From: Choristoneura fumiferana
Lineage: Eukaryota; Arthropoda; Insecta; Lepidoptera; Tortricidae
Assembly: GCF_025370935.1 (NCBI RefSeq)
Contig: NC_133495.1
Location: 2,364,769-2,428,768, forward strand
Length of the DNA stretch: 64,000 nt
Reading direction: 5' to 3'
The translations under genes were made by a program, and so were the position numbers. The notes beneath the pieces were generated by a model, which did not search any database, was not told the DNA's origin, and saw only the letters and a program-made list of their open reading frames with translations. Below are positions 42,842 to 54,745 of the stretch, piece after piece (position 1 is the first letter of the stretch; each line of letters starts with the position of its first letter).

Positions 42842-44215
42842 TTACTTAAGGCGTTTTCGGAGAATCTGCATGTTTTCCAAAAACTGCATAGAGTCGATGG
42901 CACCTTCTCTTAGGTCTACGAGCTGTCTTTTGTAGTGGCGATCGAAAACTATGTCACATCGTTTCCGGCTCGCCCCACCAAATAAGTAGTTAGTTGTACG
43001 GGTATTTCGGTACCGTGCCTCTTTTTTCAACTTATATAAGAACCTTATGAGTGTGGGCTTATGTGGCATCCGAATGTTAAGCCTCCTGTGCCAGCCCTCC
43101 ACAGGGTTATTAGTTCGGTGCTTGTCCTTGCTGCAACTTAACTTTTCTGGGCCCAGTCTCAGCCAGGTGTCTTCCATATGGTTTACTAATGTTTCGGCAA
43201 ATAACGTTTGGCAACCTGTTTCATTTCGCAACTTTTCATTTCCCAACTGTTTAATATTTCTGAAACTGTAAATATTTCAGGATTTTTATAAAACTAACCT
43301 GACCTAACCTAAAGGGTTCTACACGATGGCCCTGAAATAAATCCTGAAATATTTACAGTTTTAAAGTTTGCGAAATGAAAAGTTGCGAAATGAAACAGGT
43401 TGCCAAACGTTACGTTGCGAAAAGGCTGTACTCGCTTCCATATACATTTTGAATTGCAATACTGGGGTGGTAACCGGTGCCGGTGTTTCCGCAAGTATAG
43501 TTACCCAACTATTATTTATCTCCGACTCAGGTATCAGAGGTAAGATCGCACAAAATTCCACCATTTTTCTTTCTTCCTTGGTTGCACTGACTTTAATTAC
43601 TCTGGCCTTTTTCCACACTGCCCGATTATAGTGGAAAAACATCCCGAAAGTTTAACTTCTGGAAAAGCTGATAGACAACCATTAATTTGAGCGAGTTCGT
43701 AATCGCACTTAAATTTGTAATACGCCCAAATTATCCCGAATTAGTTTGAACAATCGGCGGTAAGTATGCTCTGTTTTATTGGGCAGCAAGGCAAACAAGA
43801 AAGACACCCACATTAGCCGTCTCTTTGTTCTTGCCTATTCCGGCATGCATGAAGGGCTTAGGCACCCTTTTATAAGTGCCATCTCCAAAGTATTGGATGG
43901 TGTTACTGTTGGAATTTACCATGAATTGCTGCGAATGTCCAGTCGAAAATAGTATTTTGTATTCATCGCCATCTTCTACTACCATAAAATCTTCTTTGAG
44001 TATTTGCGGTACCTTGACATCTTTCAAGCGGGAGAATTCGGTGTTGTTTAAGTCTAAAGCCTTGTGTCTAGCCCTGTATAAGGAGCTTTTCACTTCTTCA
44101 TATGAACACATGCTGAAATTTGGGTCAGCTTCATGTAATTCAGTTACTGCCTTTCCAAAATTTTTTTTTAATGGCTCATTTTTACTGCGACTACTTCTTT
44201 ACACGAATTTAATGC
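42842..44215 (-). pseudogene. MULE (Mutator-like) transposase
   Basis: From about 44215 down: SYEEVKSSLYRARHKALD, YFGDGTYKRVPKPF (first catalytic Asp), LLPNKTEHTYRRLFKLIRDN, FFHYNRAVWKKA (the C-x-x-H-F region), FCAILPLIPESEIN, then beyond a hairpin insert (43203-43411) FAETLVNHMEDTWLRL and RTNNPVEGWHRRLNIRM. Order and spacing match MULE transposases of animals. One frameshift near 43690 and the insert inactivate it. Confidence 0.85.
43203..43411. mobile_element. Hairpin MITE inside the MULE gene (209 bp)
   Basis: Arms starting AACGTTTGGCAACCTGTTTC and ending in its reverse complement run for about 40 bp; the centre also folds (ctgaaatatttacag and ctgtaaatatttcag). Target duplication not resolved. 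Confidence 0.8.
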
Positions 44216-44234
44216 AATGTCTCTGATAGTTACC

Positions 44235-45245
44235 TAATGATTCGCCGACTATTTTTAGGCAGATTATTGATTGGCAGACAACGTTTCGCCGAGTAACGGT
44301 ACGCCGATGAATTTGTACGCAGATGTATTGTTTCGCAGACTAACGTTTCGTAACTCAACCTTTAGCAGACTATTTACTTGGCATATGAGTCAGTAAGCCG
44401 AACAACTATTGACAGAAATTCGTTAAGCCTATTAATCACTACACATTTTGCACATTTGGTCGAACAACATTTCGCTTTTGTAACTGTTGAACTATTATTC
44501 AGTGCGCATATCAACTTTTCGCATCTTTTCGTTTTGCATGTGGAATGGCATTCAATACCGCGAATATGTGTGGATTACACTATGGCGTTATTGGCATTTT
44601 TACACGCCGTGCTGACCGAGCATTCTTTATGATTTTCTTATGTACCCTCACAAGTTTTAAACATATAACGCAAGTAATAATCGTATTTTTGACCATCATT
44701 TGCATTTATTTTGTATTGGAGTCTAAACAAACAATGTCGCGATGCTAGCAGTTCGGTTCTGGCACTTCGCCGGCCGCTGCCGCGGCACGCTCGCTTCGCT
44801 CGCTCGGCTCGTGCGTTGTTGGTCGCAATTCTATCTAACACTCCGCCTCGCTGACGCTCGTCGTCGCACCTAACTCCTTTTTGATAAAAGCTAGTATATT
44901 TATATAGTCAACTCAGTAAAATCCTACATGTCGTTTGGCCGATTTTATCTACGCAGATTACGAAATAAAAATCGACTGAACATTAAATCTACTTAACAAT
45001 ATGAATGCCATATGATAACTCTGCTCATTGTGTCTCGACGAACAGTTGCTCGGTTTACTGAAACAATTATGAAACAAACAATCTACTAAACGTAAATCTG
45101 CTTATCGCTATTCTTTCTGCCGACTACTCGGCGTAACGAAATTATACCAAACGTTGCTCAGCCAAAAGAAAAATCTGCCAATAGTTGTCTGCGAAACGAA
45201 AATCTGCGTAATGAAACTCGGCAAAACGACAGGTCAGCCGTATGG
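44235..45245. mobile_element. Foldback-like element with 15-16-nt unit arms
   Basis: The left arm reads as units such as GGCAGACAACGTTTCG, CCGATGAATTTGTACG, CAGATGTATTGTTTCG, CAGACTAACGTTTCG. The right arm on the other strand gives GCCGAGTTTCATTAC, GCAGATTTTCGTTTC, GCAGACAACTATTG. A CG-rich core at 44756-44817 is nearly identical to that at 24109-24174. Exact ends are not certain. Confidence 0.65.
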
Positions 45246-46620
45246 CCATTACCCGCGACTACGCCCGCGCAGAATTCGTTTATCGCTATCCCGCGGGAAC
45301 TATGCAAGAGTTACAAAATAGTCATCAGAATTGAGCTTGAGAGTAACGTGTTGTCATAAGCTGGTTTTTGGCTTTACAACATGGTGATGGAAAAAATCGT
45401 TTTCAGATGGCGGAAGCCGGCGACTTCGAGGCGCTGGGGTATCTGTTAGCAGAAGCTGCCGTGTCACGCAATCCTGGAGAGGTTGAAGTTGGTCGTGCAA
45501 GAACATTACCCAGAAGGCTGGCAGGAATGGACTGCCTATATAAGCCAAGATCCCTTGTTTACGGACCCTCAAATTTTAAATAAATGAAGGTTTGCGTTGC
45601 CGACGATTGATGTAACGACGGCCTTTAAACCTGACGGTTGGCATATATCTGAGAAGACCATTAGAGATACTCGTATGAGGGTAAACATGCTGCAATGGCC
45701 TTTCTCGAGGACGCTAATTATGGAGCCTCCAGCCCTAGCCAACCGAGGGTCGGCGGCGAAGACGCAATAATGCCATTGTTCAATTAAAGCCGTTTGTATC
45801 TACAAAAGAGGCTCTGAAGCTATGATTCCGGGCCCCTCATGAGGATTCAGAGACCTCAGTTCAACTTCGAGCTGCAAGAGGCGCAGCGTGTCACTTTTGA
45901 ACGTTCCTGCCAAGAAGTCCAGGTTAGACCTCTTGGAAGAAAAGGTAAAAATGTTTGCGCAACTTCTGAATTAACTTGAGAGTAAAGAGGAGTTATCACG
46001 GCATGAGCATCGTTACATGCGAGATGACTTAGACACGTCGTCTGTGGCTGCGTCGTTAGCTGGATCAGTGTTCGTGCGCACCGGCCTGATACCAGAATGA
46101 AACCTATTTTATAATAAATTTAGTACATTAGAAAATATAGCATATAGCAGTACCGCGCGAAATTTCAATCAACGACGACCTCGCCGCGACGACCGCGATG
46201 AACGTCGAGATGAACAACGTGATGAACCACGCGAACAAAGAAAGGTCCGTAGAAACCCTGGCCATCAGAAGCATAATAAGGCTAATATGGTCAATTTTCG
46301 TGTGAAGGTTGGCACAGCCAATCGAGCCCAACGTAATGAAGAGATAAAGAAGGAACTCTTCGTGGGTCTTGATGAGGACGCAATGTCCAAGCTCGCTGAG
46401 CCACAAGCGGTCCAACCCGTGATGGTACCTGTTACCACTCGAGGTATTGGAATGGCTACAACTCAATTAGCCTACACCGCTCGCCAGTATGGTAACGAGA
46501 TGCGGATACCTGATATCAATGCACAATATCGTGTATATATGGGACTGACGGAAGCCAAAATATTATCGAATAAATCAAAATTTACAATGGTCCCTCGATT
46601 AATATAAGAAGTACAACCAG
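45246..46620 (+). pseudogene. Unrecognised retroelement-like ORF remnants
   Basis: It starts with a HeliNE-like 'acccgcgactacgcccgcg' piece, then frame pieces LERLKLVVQEHYPEGWQEW, DGWHISEKTIRDTRMRVNML, KKSRLDLLEEKVKMFAQLL, an Arg/Asp-rich stretch, and the ORF 46287-46607 (VGLDEDAMSKLAEPQAVQP, MATTQLAYTARQYGNEMRIP). Looks like an ORF1/gag of some retroelement with coiled-coil then RDE-rich part. I cannot name the family. Confidence 0.3.
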
Positions 46621-47244
46621 TGTAATACAGTGCAGTGTACATATTATTAATCCTACAAAATGGTTGTCACACGTAGCCAAACAAAATTAATACAATCGGC
46701 TACATGAAATGCATTTTCTAAAAAAATCCTGGACAGGATATTTTTAATTATTTAAAAAATATGTATTTAAAAAAAATGTTGCTTCATCGAGATAATAAGA
46801 AAATTTTCTATTGATTTTTAAAGTATGAAACCTAGTCAAGGAACCGCATTCTGTTGCAACATTGTTTTCTATTGTATAATTAGTTACACCTCATTTGACT
46901 ACTCCTCAGTCGAGAGCGAACCAATTCAAGGATCACGTAACTGCAATAACTTCATATTTTTATAATGACATTTATGGTTGTTGTGTGTTCTTGGGATGGT
47001 TACGCCAATTAGTAGAGGGGTGACTAAGATGCATCAGAAGCATATATAAACTGGAGCTGCGTCTCCTAAGATCATTCTGTTGCACCTCCTCTCTCCGTAC
47101 ACTTGTATATTACTAACTAGTTTAAATCAATATAATTAATTAATTAACACCAGTGAAGACTTTTATTATCTCCGTGTCAATTGAAGAAGAGCGAATTCAG
47201 GCAAGAACAATCCAATAGATCACGCGCTCGGCAGGCGGCGTGAT

Positions 47245-47262
47245 TGGCGCAGCCGGTAGGAT
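47245..47262 (+). promoter_or_regulatory. tRNA primer-binding site of the gypsy element
   Basis: 18 bp starting TGGCGCAG, characteristic of gypsy-group retroelements that prime with tRNA-Ser. It fixes the 3' border of the 5' LTR just before it. Confidence 0.7.
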
Positions 47263-47862
47263 TCCTGAAGGAAAGTGACCAGCTGATTCAAACACCCACT
47301 CTGAGAGTCCTGTTCTTTCAAGAACTGCTAAGCATCAGGACGATCCTGCTAAAATCAAAAACTATTGGACAAATTATTTACCTGAATTCCTAAAGAAATC
47401 ACTGAAAAGTAACAACGCGAGAGAGACGCCGTAGAATCGGGAGGATCCATACGGTGATTTGCATAAACCTTTCCTTCCTTACCAAAAACCCTTATTTTTC
47501 TATAAAAGCAAAAGTATATCTATAAATAGAGCTCTTATCATTTTTATTTGTATATGTTAATTAAGTGATTTTATTACTCGTGAGACGTCACGATAGCATA
47601 GCGAATTAGAATTATTTAAATTAGTTGCGAATATTTAAAACTGTTAATCAGATCTATGCGAAAGGGAACTTATACGCTTATAAACGATAACTTAACTATA
47701 ACACTCATTATAAAGTATAATAAAGTAGCAGGGAGTAAGCGTTGCAATCGAACAAAGAAATATTTTACTTGCTCAAAATATATTCTTATTAAATTAATTT
47801 ACTTAAAATGAGATAATCTTCTTCGTGTAGGATTTTTAGAATTTGACTATTAAATCATAAAA

Positions 47863-49332
47863 ATGAATTTCTTGGCACAAGCCGCAGCAGGCGCCGCCGG
47901 TATCCCAATGCAACAAATTTTGCATACCGTTCAACGCGGATCCCCACAAATCGCGTCAGGGCAACCAACAGCTCGTGTGCTACCGGAGCAAATAGAAACA
48001 ATTAGGGAAGAAGAATCTGAACCAGCAACTGAAGCTGAAGCGGAGCCGGTTGAATCGCAAGGCTTAGATACGGAAAATCCACCTGCCTATTCAGAAATGC
48101 CCGACAACACAGTTTTTAATCAAAATTTACCTCCTCTAAGGGAACATTGAATACTATTAATTATGTACCAAGTCCCAGAATTAGTCACGAAGTATTAGCT
48201 CTCATACCAATTTTTGAAGGGGATTCAAAACATCTAAATTTATTAATCAGGAAATGTGAATACGCAATTAACTGATTTGGAAGTACGACTTCTGAATGTT
48301 ATACCGATGTGTTGGAAATAATTACGTCTAGATTCACAGGCAGAGCCGCTGCAATCGTTAGTGAAAATGAATGTTTTACACGATTGGAACTTATTTAAAT
48401 CACTTTTATTACAACACTTAGGCGATCAAAAATCAGAAGCATGTTTAATCCTGGAACTAGAATCAATTAACATAAGAAACGGTGAATCTTACCTTGAATT
48501 CGGTTCACGCATACAATCGGCACGAAGCCAATTGTTCTCAAAATTGTCAGTTAACTCAGATATTCAAACGCGTAATACTAAAATGTCTATATATAATAAT
48601 ACCGATCTTAACGTTTTTCTTTACAATTTACCGCAACATTTATTACGAGTAATACGCCTTAAGCAACCCAGCAATTTGGAACAAGCATTAGAAATGGTGG
48701 TTGAAGAATCTAATTTTGAAAAACAGTATAAAATGCGTAACGAGATCAATCGTAATAATACGCGCAGCACTATACAACCTAAACAAAATCTACCTCAAAA
48801 TCAAAGATACAGACAATTCTTGCCGCAAAATCCTAATATTATGAGACCTAATAATTACTTTCAAAGACCGCAATTTAATAATACAACTACATCATACCAT
48901 AATTATAACCGATTCAATTCGAATCATTCTCCTTCGAATCAAAATATTAATCGATACAACTCAAATCAAAATGCCAGTAGATCCAATGCTTTTCCCTTGA
49001 CACAGAACACTAATAGATTCAACAGATACTCGTATGGAACTGGACAAAATTGGCAAAACAGACCAAATCCAATCCCAAGGCCAAATAACGGCAATACCAG
49101 GCCGAACTTTCAAAATTATAATGCACCCGGCACAAGCCGAGATACATCATTAAATTATCATAGCGAGCCTAGGGTGCAAAACGGGGCAAATTTTCGCAAC
49201 CGTCAAGCAAACAACTCGCAAAACGAAGAACCAAATTTTCAAGTGCATGCCTCAACGATTCAGCAAAAGAAATTAAAGAATCATTTTTACCATACGTCTA
49301 TGCCCCCGAGATCAAAGCAAAATTACTATTAG
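47863..49332 (+). pseudogene. gypsy-type Gag, frame-broken
   Basis: 47863-48150 has an Ala-rich start and an acidic, Pro-containing part (EEESEPATEAEAEP). A second frame follows (PSPRISHEVLALIPIFEGDS), then 48361-49332: WNLFKSLLLQHLGDQ, LNVFLYNLPQHLLRVI, then a long Asn/Gln/Arg-rich tail (RYNSNQNASRSNAF) in place of a zinc knuckle. An Asn-rich basic tail without knuckle is usual for this group. Two frame interruptions. Confidence 0.75.
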
Positions 49333-50361
49333 ATACAGGTAGCACGCGTTCATTTTTAAGCACCAATAAAACCGATGAATATTTTAAAGATCGTAAAATT
49401 AATGAACCAATTTATATACGACCGTATAGGCAATCGCCGACGCAAGCATCAGAAATCAAGAATCAAGTAGAGAAACTGCTTCAAAATAACATTATCAAGC
49501 CATCATATTCACCATGGAGTGCACCCGTCCATTTAGTACCCAAAAAGTTAGACGCTTCTAATATACCCAAATATCGAATGTGAGACTTAGCTTCAGGTTA
49601 TCACCAAATTGAAGCAAATAGAGAGAAGATCAACCCAAAACGGCGTTAAGCACCCAATTCGGTCATTACGAATTCTTGAGAATGCCGTTTGGCGTCAAAA
49701 CAGCAACCGCTACATTTCAGAGAGCAATGGACAATATACTGAAAGGAATGCAAGGAATCCATTGTCTCATTTATTTGGATGACATCATAATATTTTCTGC
49801 AACACTTTCAGAACACATAAATAAGTTAAAACGGGTATTCGAAACTTTACGAAAGTCCAATTTAAAGATACAACTGGATAAATCGGAATTCCTAAGAAAG
49901 GAAGTCCTATATTTAGGAGATGTAATAACCAAAGAGGGATTGAAACCCAATGACGAAAAAATTAGTGTCGTATTGAAATATCCTATTCCTAAGAATACCA
50001 AGGCGATAGTCATTCTTAGGACTGGTAGGTTACTACAGACGATTCATCCCAGACTTTGCTAAAATTACAAAACCAATGACTTCCCTTATTACGCAAGGGT
50101 AAAAACTTCATTACTTATTACTAAAGAATTTGAAGATTCATTCGAAACCTGTAAAAGACGAATGCACCTCTATTGCGATATCCCGACTTTAATAAACCAT
50201 TCTTACTAACTACAGTCGCTTCAAATATTGCCTTAGGAGCTGTCCTATCCCAGGGACCTGTAAATAATGATAAACGGTTAGCTTGGAACATAAGGAATAT
50301 TTATTGTATGGCTAGAATTTCGACATATTTGAGTTGGCTATCGCATTGGGCATACCTGTAA
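49320..50361 (+). pseudogene. gypsy-type Pol remnants (protease, RT, RNase H start)
   Basis: LLLDTGSTRSFLS (protease active site) is directly followed by IYIRPYRQSPTQASEIKNQV, YSPWSAPVHLVPKK, MRMPFGVKTATATFQRAMDN, YLDDIIIF (RT catalytic pair) and, after stops, RYPDFNKPFLLTT (RNase H start, catalytic Asp changed to Val). Several stops. Confidence 0.85.
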
Positions 50362-51010
50362 TGATAGATTTAAATTTTGTAAAATTATAAATTAATTAAT
50401 TTCTACACCTACATAACAATTTTATATTATAGAATAAAATTACATCCACTTTGTAACCGGGACATCTTTGTGTCAAAACTCTCAGATGGTTCTCTCTCAC
50501 TTATAAATTTAAAAAAAACTATGTTATGCAGTTTTTTTTATTCCACATTAAAACCACCTTTATGATGGATGGCCCACTCTGTATATCATACAACCATTTA
50601 AAATAAGTGTCATAATGATGACACAATTTTGATGATGTTTAACCTTTAAATCTCACCTTCTCGGCTATTTAAATTTAACTAAGTAAGTTGTTTCTAATCA
50701 ATCAAAGTCCAAGTTACCTATTGAAAACTAAAATAGACAGAGCTATTTAGAAATGTTCAATTCAATCTTGTTTTTAATCTAATTGGGATAAATATCTTAA
50801 ACACAGCAAGTCAATTTTTTTATGGATGACATTCCGGCTTGAATGGAATAGCAGCAACCAAGGTCTCAGGTTTTGAATATTGGATGTAAGTTTTTTCATT
50901 TGCAGCAAAGTTTAATTTTAGTTTTTTGACTGCCAATTCTAGTAGCACTGAGGTAAGAGTCCATCAGCAGGAAGTACGAGTGTGGAAGGTATGTTTTAGT
51001 TCAGAAAGTT
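50362..51010. other. No gene recognised
   Basis: AT-rich spacer between the gypsy remnant and a Jockey LINE. Nothing defined. Confidence 0.35.
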
Positions 51011-51019
51011 TCAAGTCAA

Positions 51020-51930
51020 GCTCCGTGATGCAAGATCTTCCCTCTTTAGCTGCGGAGCTGGTGTACCCCAGGGCTCCGTACTGGGCCCGGTCCTCTACAA
51101 TATATTTACTAGCGACCTACCCCAATCATCTGGAACAGCTGTAGCAACCTTTGCTGACGACGCGGCCTTCCTCAGTTGTAACCGTGATCCAAATGAAGCA
51201 AGCAGATTGTTGCATACCCAGCTCAATGCTACCAATGCTTGGCTTACTAAGTGGCGCATAAAAGCAAGCGCCCCGAAGTCTCACCACATCACATTCACAC
51301 TAAGACGTGAAACTTGCCCATCGGTTAATCTAGGCTCCGACACATTGCCACAATCAACCTGCGTCAAATACCTGGGTTTCACCTGGACCGCAGAATGACA
51401 TGGAAAGACCACATAAAAACAAAGCGCAATGAAATCAACCTAAGATTTAAAATTTACTCTGGCTCCTTGGTAGACAGTCTGCCTAACTTTATCCAACAAG
51501 CTAAGGGTATATTGCTGCATAATAAAACCAATCTGGACATATGGAATCCAACTGTGGTCTACAGCTAGCAAATCCAACATTATGTGCCTCCAGAGAGCTC
51601 AAAACAATATTCTAAGGGTACTCTCATCGGCGCCCTGGTATGCTCGCAATTCGGAAATCCATGAGTACCTGGAAATTCCAACCATTTCAGATGAAGTGAA
51701 ACGATATTCAGCCAACTACAGGGACCGACTGATGATTCACCCAAACCCGTTATCCAGTGTACTTTTGCAGCCAAATCCGATTAAAAGACTCAAGAGAGCT
51801 GATGTGCTGCCTTACTAAGGGGAGACAGCAGTGGCTCTGCCTTGCCAAACCCCAACCTCTAGCAACCCACCTGATTATAGTCTAAGAGACTGATTGCAGG
51901 TTTAAAAAGGGAAAAAAAAAAAAAAAAACT
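51020..51930 (+). pseudogene. Jockey-type LINE, 5'-truncated, with A tail
   Basis: From about 51040: GAGVPQGSVLGPVLYNIFTS, ATFADDAAFLS (RT catalytic pair), TNAWLTKWRIKASAPKSHHI, VKYLGF, then LQRAQNNILRVLSSAPWYAR and RDRLMIHPNPLSSVLLQ to a stop at 51818. A short 3' UTR ends in a 17-A tail near 51911-51928. Two frame changes near 51395 and 51560. Confidence 0.9.
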
Positions 51931-52650
51931 AGTAGCAACTGCAACAAGTTTTTTTACAGAAACTGTCTAATTTTCCCAACATACACAATATCCTTTGTTT
52001 ATTTAATCAAAGAGAATATCATTGTTTCAAAAGAAAAGAGAAACGCAGCAACAGCAATAAAATTCCAAATGTGAACTACTTACTTTTTTTTTCTTTTCAA
52101 CTTAGGTATAAATTTTCAAACAAGTACTTAATTGATCATGATTATACTCAACGTGATCAGACCATTTTTTTTTAAGTCAAATACCTAACACCCACACATT
52201 GACCTAAGCATACATTCAATAGTTCAGTATATTCCAGTCCAAATGGAGTGAACACCACAACCCAAGTTTAAACAACATATTTTCTTTTCACGAAATATAC
52301 CATTCAAAAGGATCGCCACTGTGAAACAGGCGTAATATTCTTAAGAAATAGCTAATTGAGTAAGAGAGCTAGTAATAGCTTTAGTTCGACCTCGTTGTTT
52401 CAATACATGTTCCATTTGTGAGAAGACACAAAGATATAATATCAAAGATGAAAGATAAAGAAGACAGTGCTAATCAAAAGGATGCCTTCACTTCCTTGGC
52501 AAATAGTTGCATCACTTATTCGAGCTGACAGGAACACCCCACCTTGTGATCTGTTATAGTTACTCTGTATTCTCCTGTTGTGAGCAAAGAACTGCTTACT
52601 TATAATTTGCAAGATATATTAAAAACTACAATGTTACAGTGTACAGTCAG
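51931..52650. other. No gene recognised
   Basis: AT-rich, no coding or repeat signal that I can name. Confidence 0.35.
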
Positions 52651-53270
52651 CATCAGAAATTTTGCAGCAGCCAAGGTGGTCAAAAATATTTCCACATGCA
52701 CTCTATTATTTAGGTATTAGAGTTCATGTATCAATACTTTTGGCGCCATATGTGAAGAGTGGTAAAACTGGCACTCACCAAAGCTCAAATGTAAAAGATT
52801 ATGCATAACTCAGAGAGCCATGGTAAGAAGCATTTTAAAAAAAGAAGAATCAACAAAATAAATAATAAAAAGTTAAGAGACAAAACAGGATTAACTGATG
52901 TTTCCTACAAAACAAAGCAACTGAAATGGAAGTGGGCGGGACACACTATTAGAGGAGATAAGTGGAGCAAAATTGCAACTCTATGGCACCCTAGAGGGCA
53001 CAAAAGAAACAGGGGTAGGCAATTTAAAAGGTGGGCCAATGAAATCAAAGACATGGCTGGAAAGACTAAAACCTGGATCAGACTAGTACACAATACGGAA
53101 GAGTGGAGAAAAATGGGGGAGGCCTTTGCCCAAAGGCACACAGAATCGGTTACCGTAGATTGAGGAATACTATAGATATAATGTATACTGTATTTCTGAT
53201 ATAAGGCTATAAATAAATAAATCAATACTTTTGACCACCTTGGCTGCTCCGAAATATCTGAAGGCGCCTA
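52640..53270. mobile_element. Hairpin MITE split by an RTE LINE
   Basis: AGCAGCCAAGGTGGTCAAAA (52667-52686) and TTTTGACCACCTTGGCTGCT (53229-53248) are inverted ends, with 'tacagtcagcatcagaaattt' outside on the left. Without the LINE the element is about 150 bp. Confidence 0.75.
52743..53220 (+). mobile_element. RTE-like LINE 3' end, 478 bp, with 13-bp target duplication
   Basis: ATCAATACTTTTG is present at 52730-52742 and 53221-53233. The insert encodes the ORF2 C-terminus to a stop at 53163 (KQLKWKWAGHTIRGD, RNRGRQFKRWANEIKDMAG, EEWRKMGEAFAQRHTE) and ends in an aaataaat repeat. Truncated at the 5' end, as usual for LINEs. Confidence 0.9.
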
Positions 53271-53850
53271 TACATAATTTTAAAGGAGGTAAAAGGCAAT
53301 GAAAACATTAAACAGAGCAAATCAAAGAAACTTGAACGACATGTGATATGAGGCTTGAACAAAATCTCACGCACGCAATTAAATTCAAATTTAGGAAAAT
53401 GTGGCTCCATACATTTTTTGATGACTGCCTATGTCAAATCAAATCTCACCCAAATTAATGAATTCACAAAAATCACAATATTGTATACATACAAGTGCAC
53501 ACTACACTACCTACGCAACGCTGGCTAAGTGAGAAAAAGACTAATAGATTGCTAATAGTAGACTAGAAAAACATAGCATAGGTTCTTAGAAGCTGGCAAG
53601 GCAAAAGTTCTCCATTGTTCGTCTTGTCTTGTTTTGCGTTTGTATGAGATACCACATACGCCACACGATTACTACTTGATTAATTAATTACTCTTTTCTT
53701 TGGTCTTGTTGTCTTGGTTGGTGGTTGGTGTTGGTCGTGTTGGTTTGGTTGTGGTTGCTCTTGTATCTCTTATTAGTCTGTGGCTCTTGCTAATGCTTTG
53801 CTTTGCTTGTCAATTCATTGTCAAGTTCAAGTTGTCATCTTCTGTGACAC
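53271..53850. other. No gene; G/T-rich low-complexity stretch
   Basis: 53700-53790 is a TTGGTT/GGTTGTGG-rich tract. The ORF there (MVLLSWLVVGVGRVG...) is compositional. Confidence 0.4.
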
Positions 53851-53967
53851 TCTTTCCCGGCCCGGATAATACCGACATGGAAATACCAAACTTGTTATTT
53901 GTGTACACGCCCATTGCACACGCTGTAATGTACGTAGTGATAATGTACGACGTGACAATCTGACTGA

Positions 53968-54076
53968 GGGGCTACAAATCGAAGTTCGTATCGGACCGTC
54001 CTTTTCATTTCACTGACATAAGCGTCAGTCGGACTGCAACATACGAAGTTCGAGTTTCGCACTTCGTGGTATAGGG
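53968..54076. mobile_element. MITE 'gggctac...cgaagttcgtatcg', copy 1
   Basis: Inverted ends with 'aaatcgaagttcgtatcgg' and 'catacgaagttcgagtttcg'. More diverged than the copy at 55063-55184. Confidence 0.6.
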
Positions 54077-54132
54077 CCTTCCAAACGATTTGAATGACCA
54101 TAGATTTGTGTTAGGTTAAATTGTGACCACAA

Positions 54133-54192
54133 TGCACGAGCCGAGCAAGCGTAGCGAGCGTGCCGCGGCATCGGCCGGCGAAGCGCCAGAAC
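54133..54192 (-). repeat. CG-rich core shared with the foldback-like elements
   Basis: On the minus strand it reads GGTTCTGGCGCTTCGCCGGC and then the CCGCGGCACGCTCGCT block and GCTCGGCTCGTGC, as at 24109-24174 and 44756-44817. Arms are not obvious here. Confidence 0.7.
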
Positions 54193-54224
54193 CAAGTCAA
54201 GTTAAATATATTAATATTCGGTGT

Positions 54225-54394
54225 ACCATCAGCCAAATAAGTGGTCTATCAATTTTTAAACAAGATCCAATCAAATGAATATGTCGCCAAAGTCGAACTT
54301 TCAAGTTGACAGACACTTCTATTGGCATTATTTTTTTATGACATGCAAACGACTATCAACTTTAGGGTGGTAGACCACATATTTGGCTGATGGT
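54225..54394. mobile_element. MITE with ACCATCAGCCAAATA ends (170 bp)
   Basis: ACCATCAGCCAAATAAGTGG at the left; the right end is TGGTCTACCACATATTTGGCTGATGGT-like in inverse. No ORF and no evident duplication. Confidence 0.7.
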
Positions 54395-54489
54395 TCACGA
54401 AAAACAGAGTTGGTATGGACATGCTGGTAATTATCTGGTCGGTATTTATCAGGTCAAGAATGAATGCGGTATCAATACTAATATACTAA

Positions 54490-54742
54490 TACTAATTACT
54501 AATACTAATAATATTATAAATGCGAAAGTGTGTGTGTTTATATGTTTGTGCGTTTGTGTGCATGTTTGTCCGTCTTTCACGTCGAAACGGAGTGACGGAT
54601 CGACGTGATTTTTGGCATAGAGTTAGTTAATGGGCCAGAGAGTGACATAGGATACTTTTTATCCCGGAAAAATGCACAGTTCCCGAGGGAACAGCGCGCG
54701 ATAACCGGATTCGACGCGGGCGAAGCTGCGTGCAAAAGCTAG
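54490..54742 (+). mobile_element. HeliNE copy 2
   Basis: It opens 'actaataatattataaatgcg', has a gtgtgtgttt tract and ends GCGTGCAAAAGCTAG|T. The start base is ambiguous because of a tactaa repeat. Confidence 0.75.
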
Positions 54743-54745
54743 TAA

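Larger units (their letters stand above)
46880..50361 (+). mobile_element. Decayed gypsy (errantivirus-like) LTR element, 5' part
   Basis: A probable LTR (about 46885-47240, AGTTAC start, TATATAA at about 47043) is followed by a primer-binding site TGGCGCAGCCGGTAGGAT at 47245-47262, the tRNA-Ser type used by gypsy-group elements. Gag spans 47863-49332, then protease, RT and a piece of RNase H. The order is compressed: between protease and RT many residues are missing, and no integrase, env or 3' LTR is seen. Endogenous and inactive. Confidence 0.75.

Noticed and set aside
46880..50361. Intact endogenous retrovirus with env
   Set aside because: Gag and pol are frame-broken, protease and RT are brought together by deletion, and no integrase, env or 3' LTR is visible.
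53700..53963. Hydrophobic ORF as a membrane protein
   Set aside because: It comes from a G/T-rich low-complexity tract that runs into dispersed repeat sequence.
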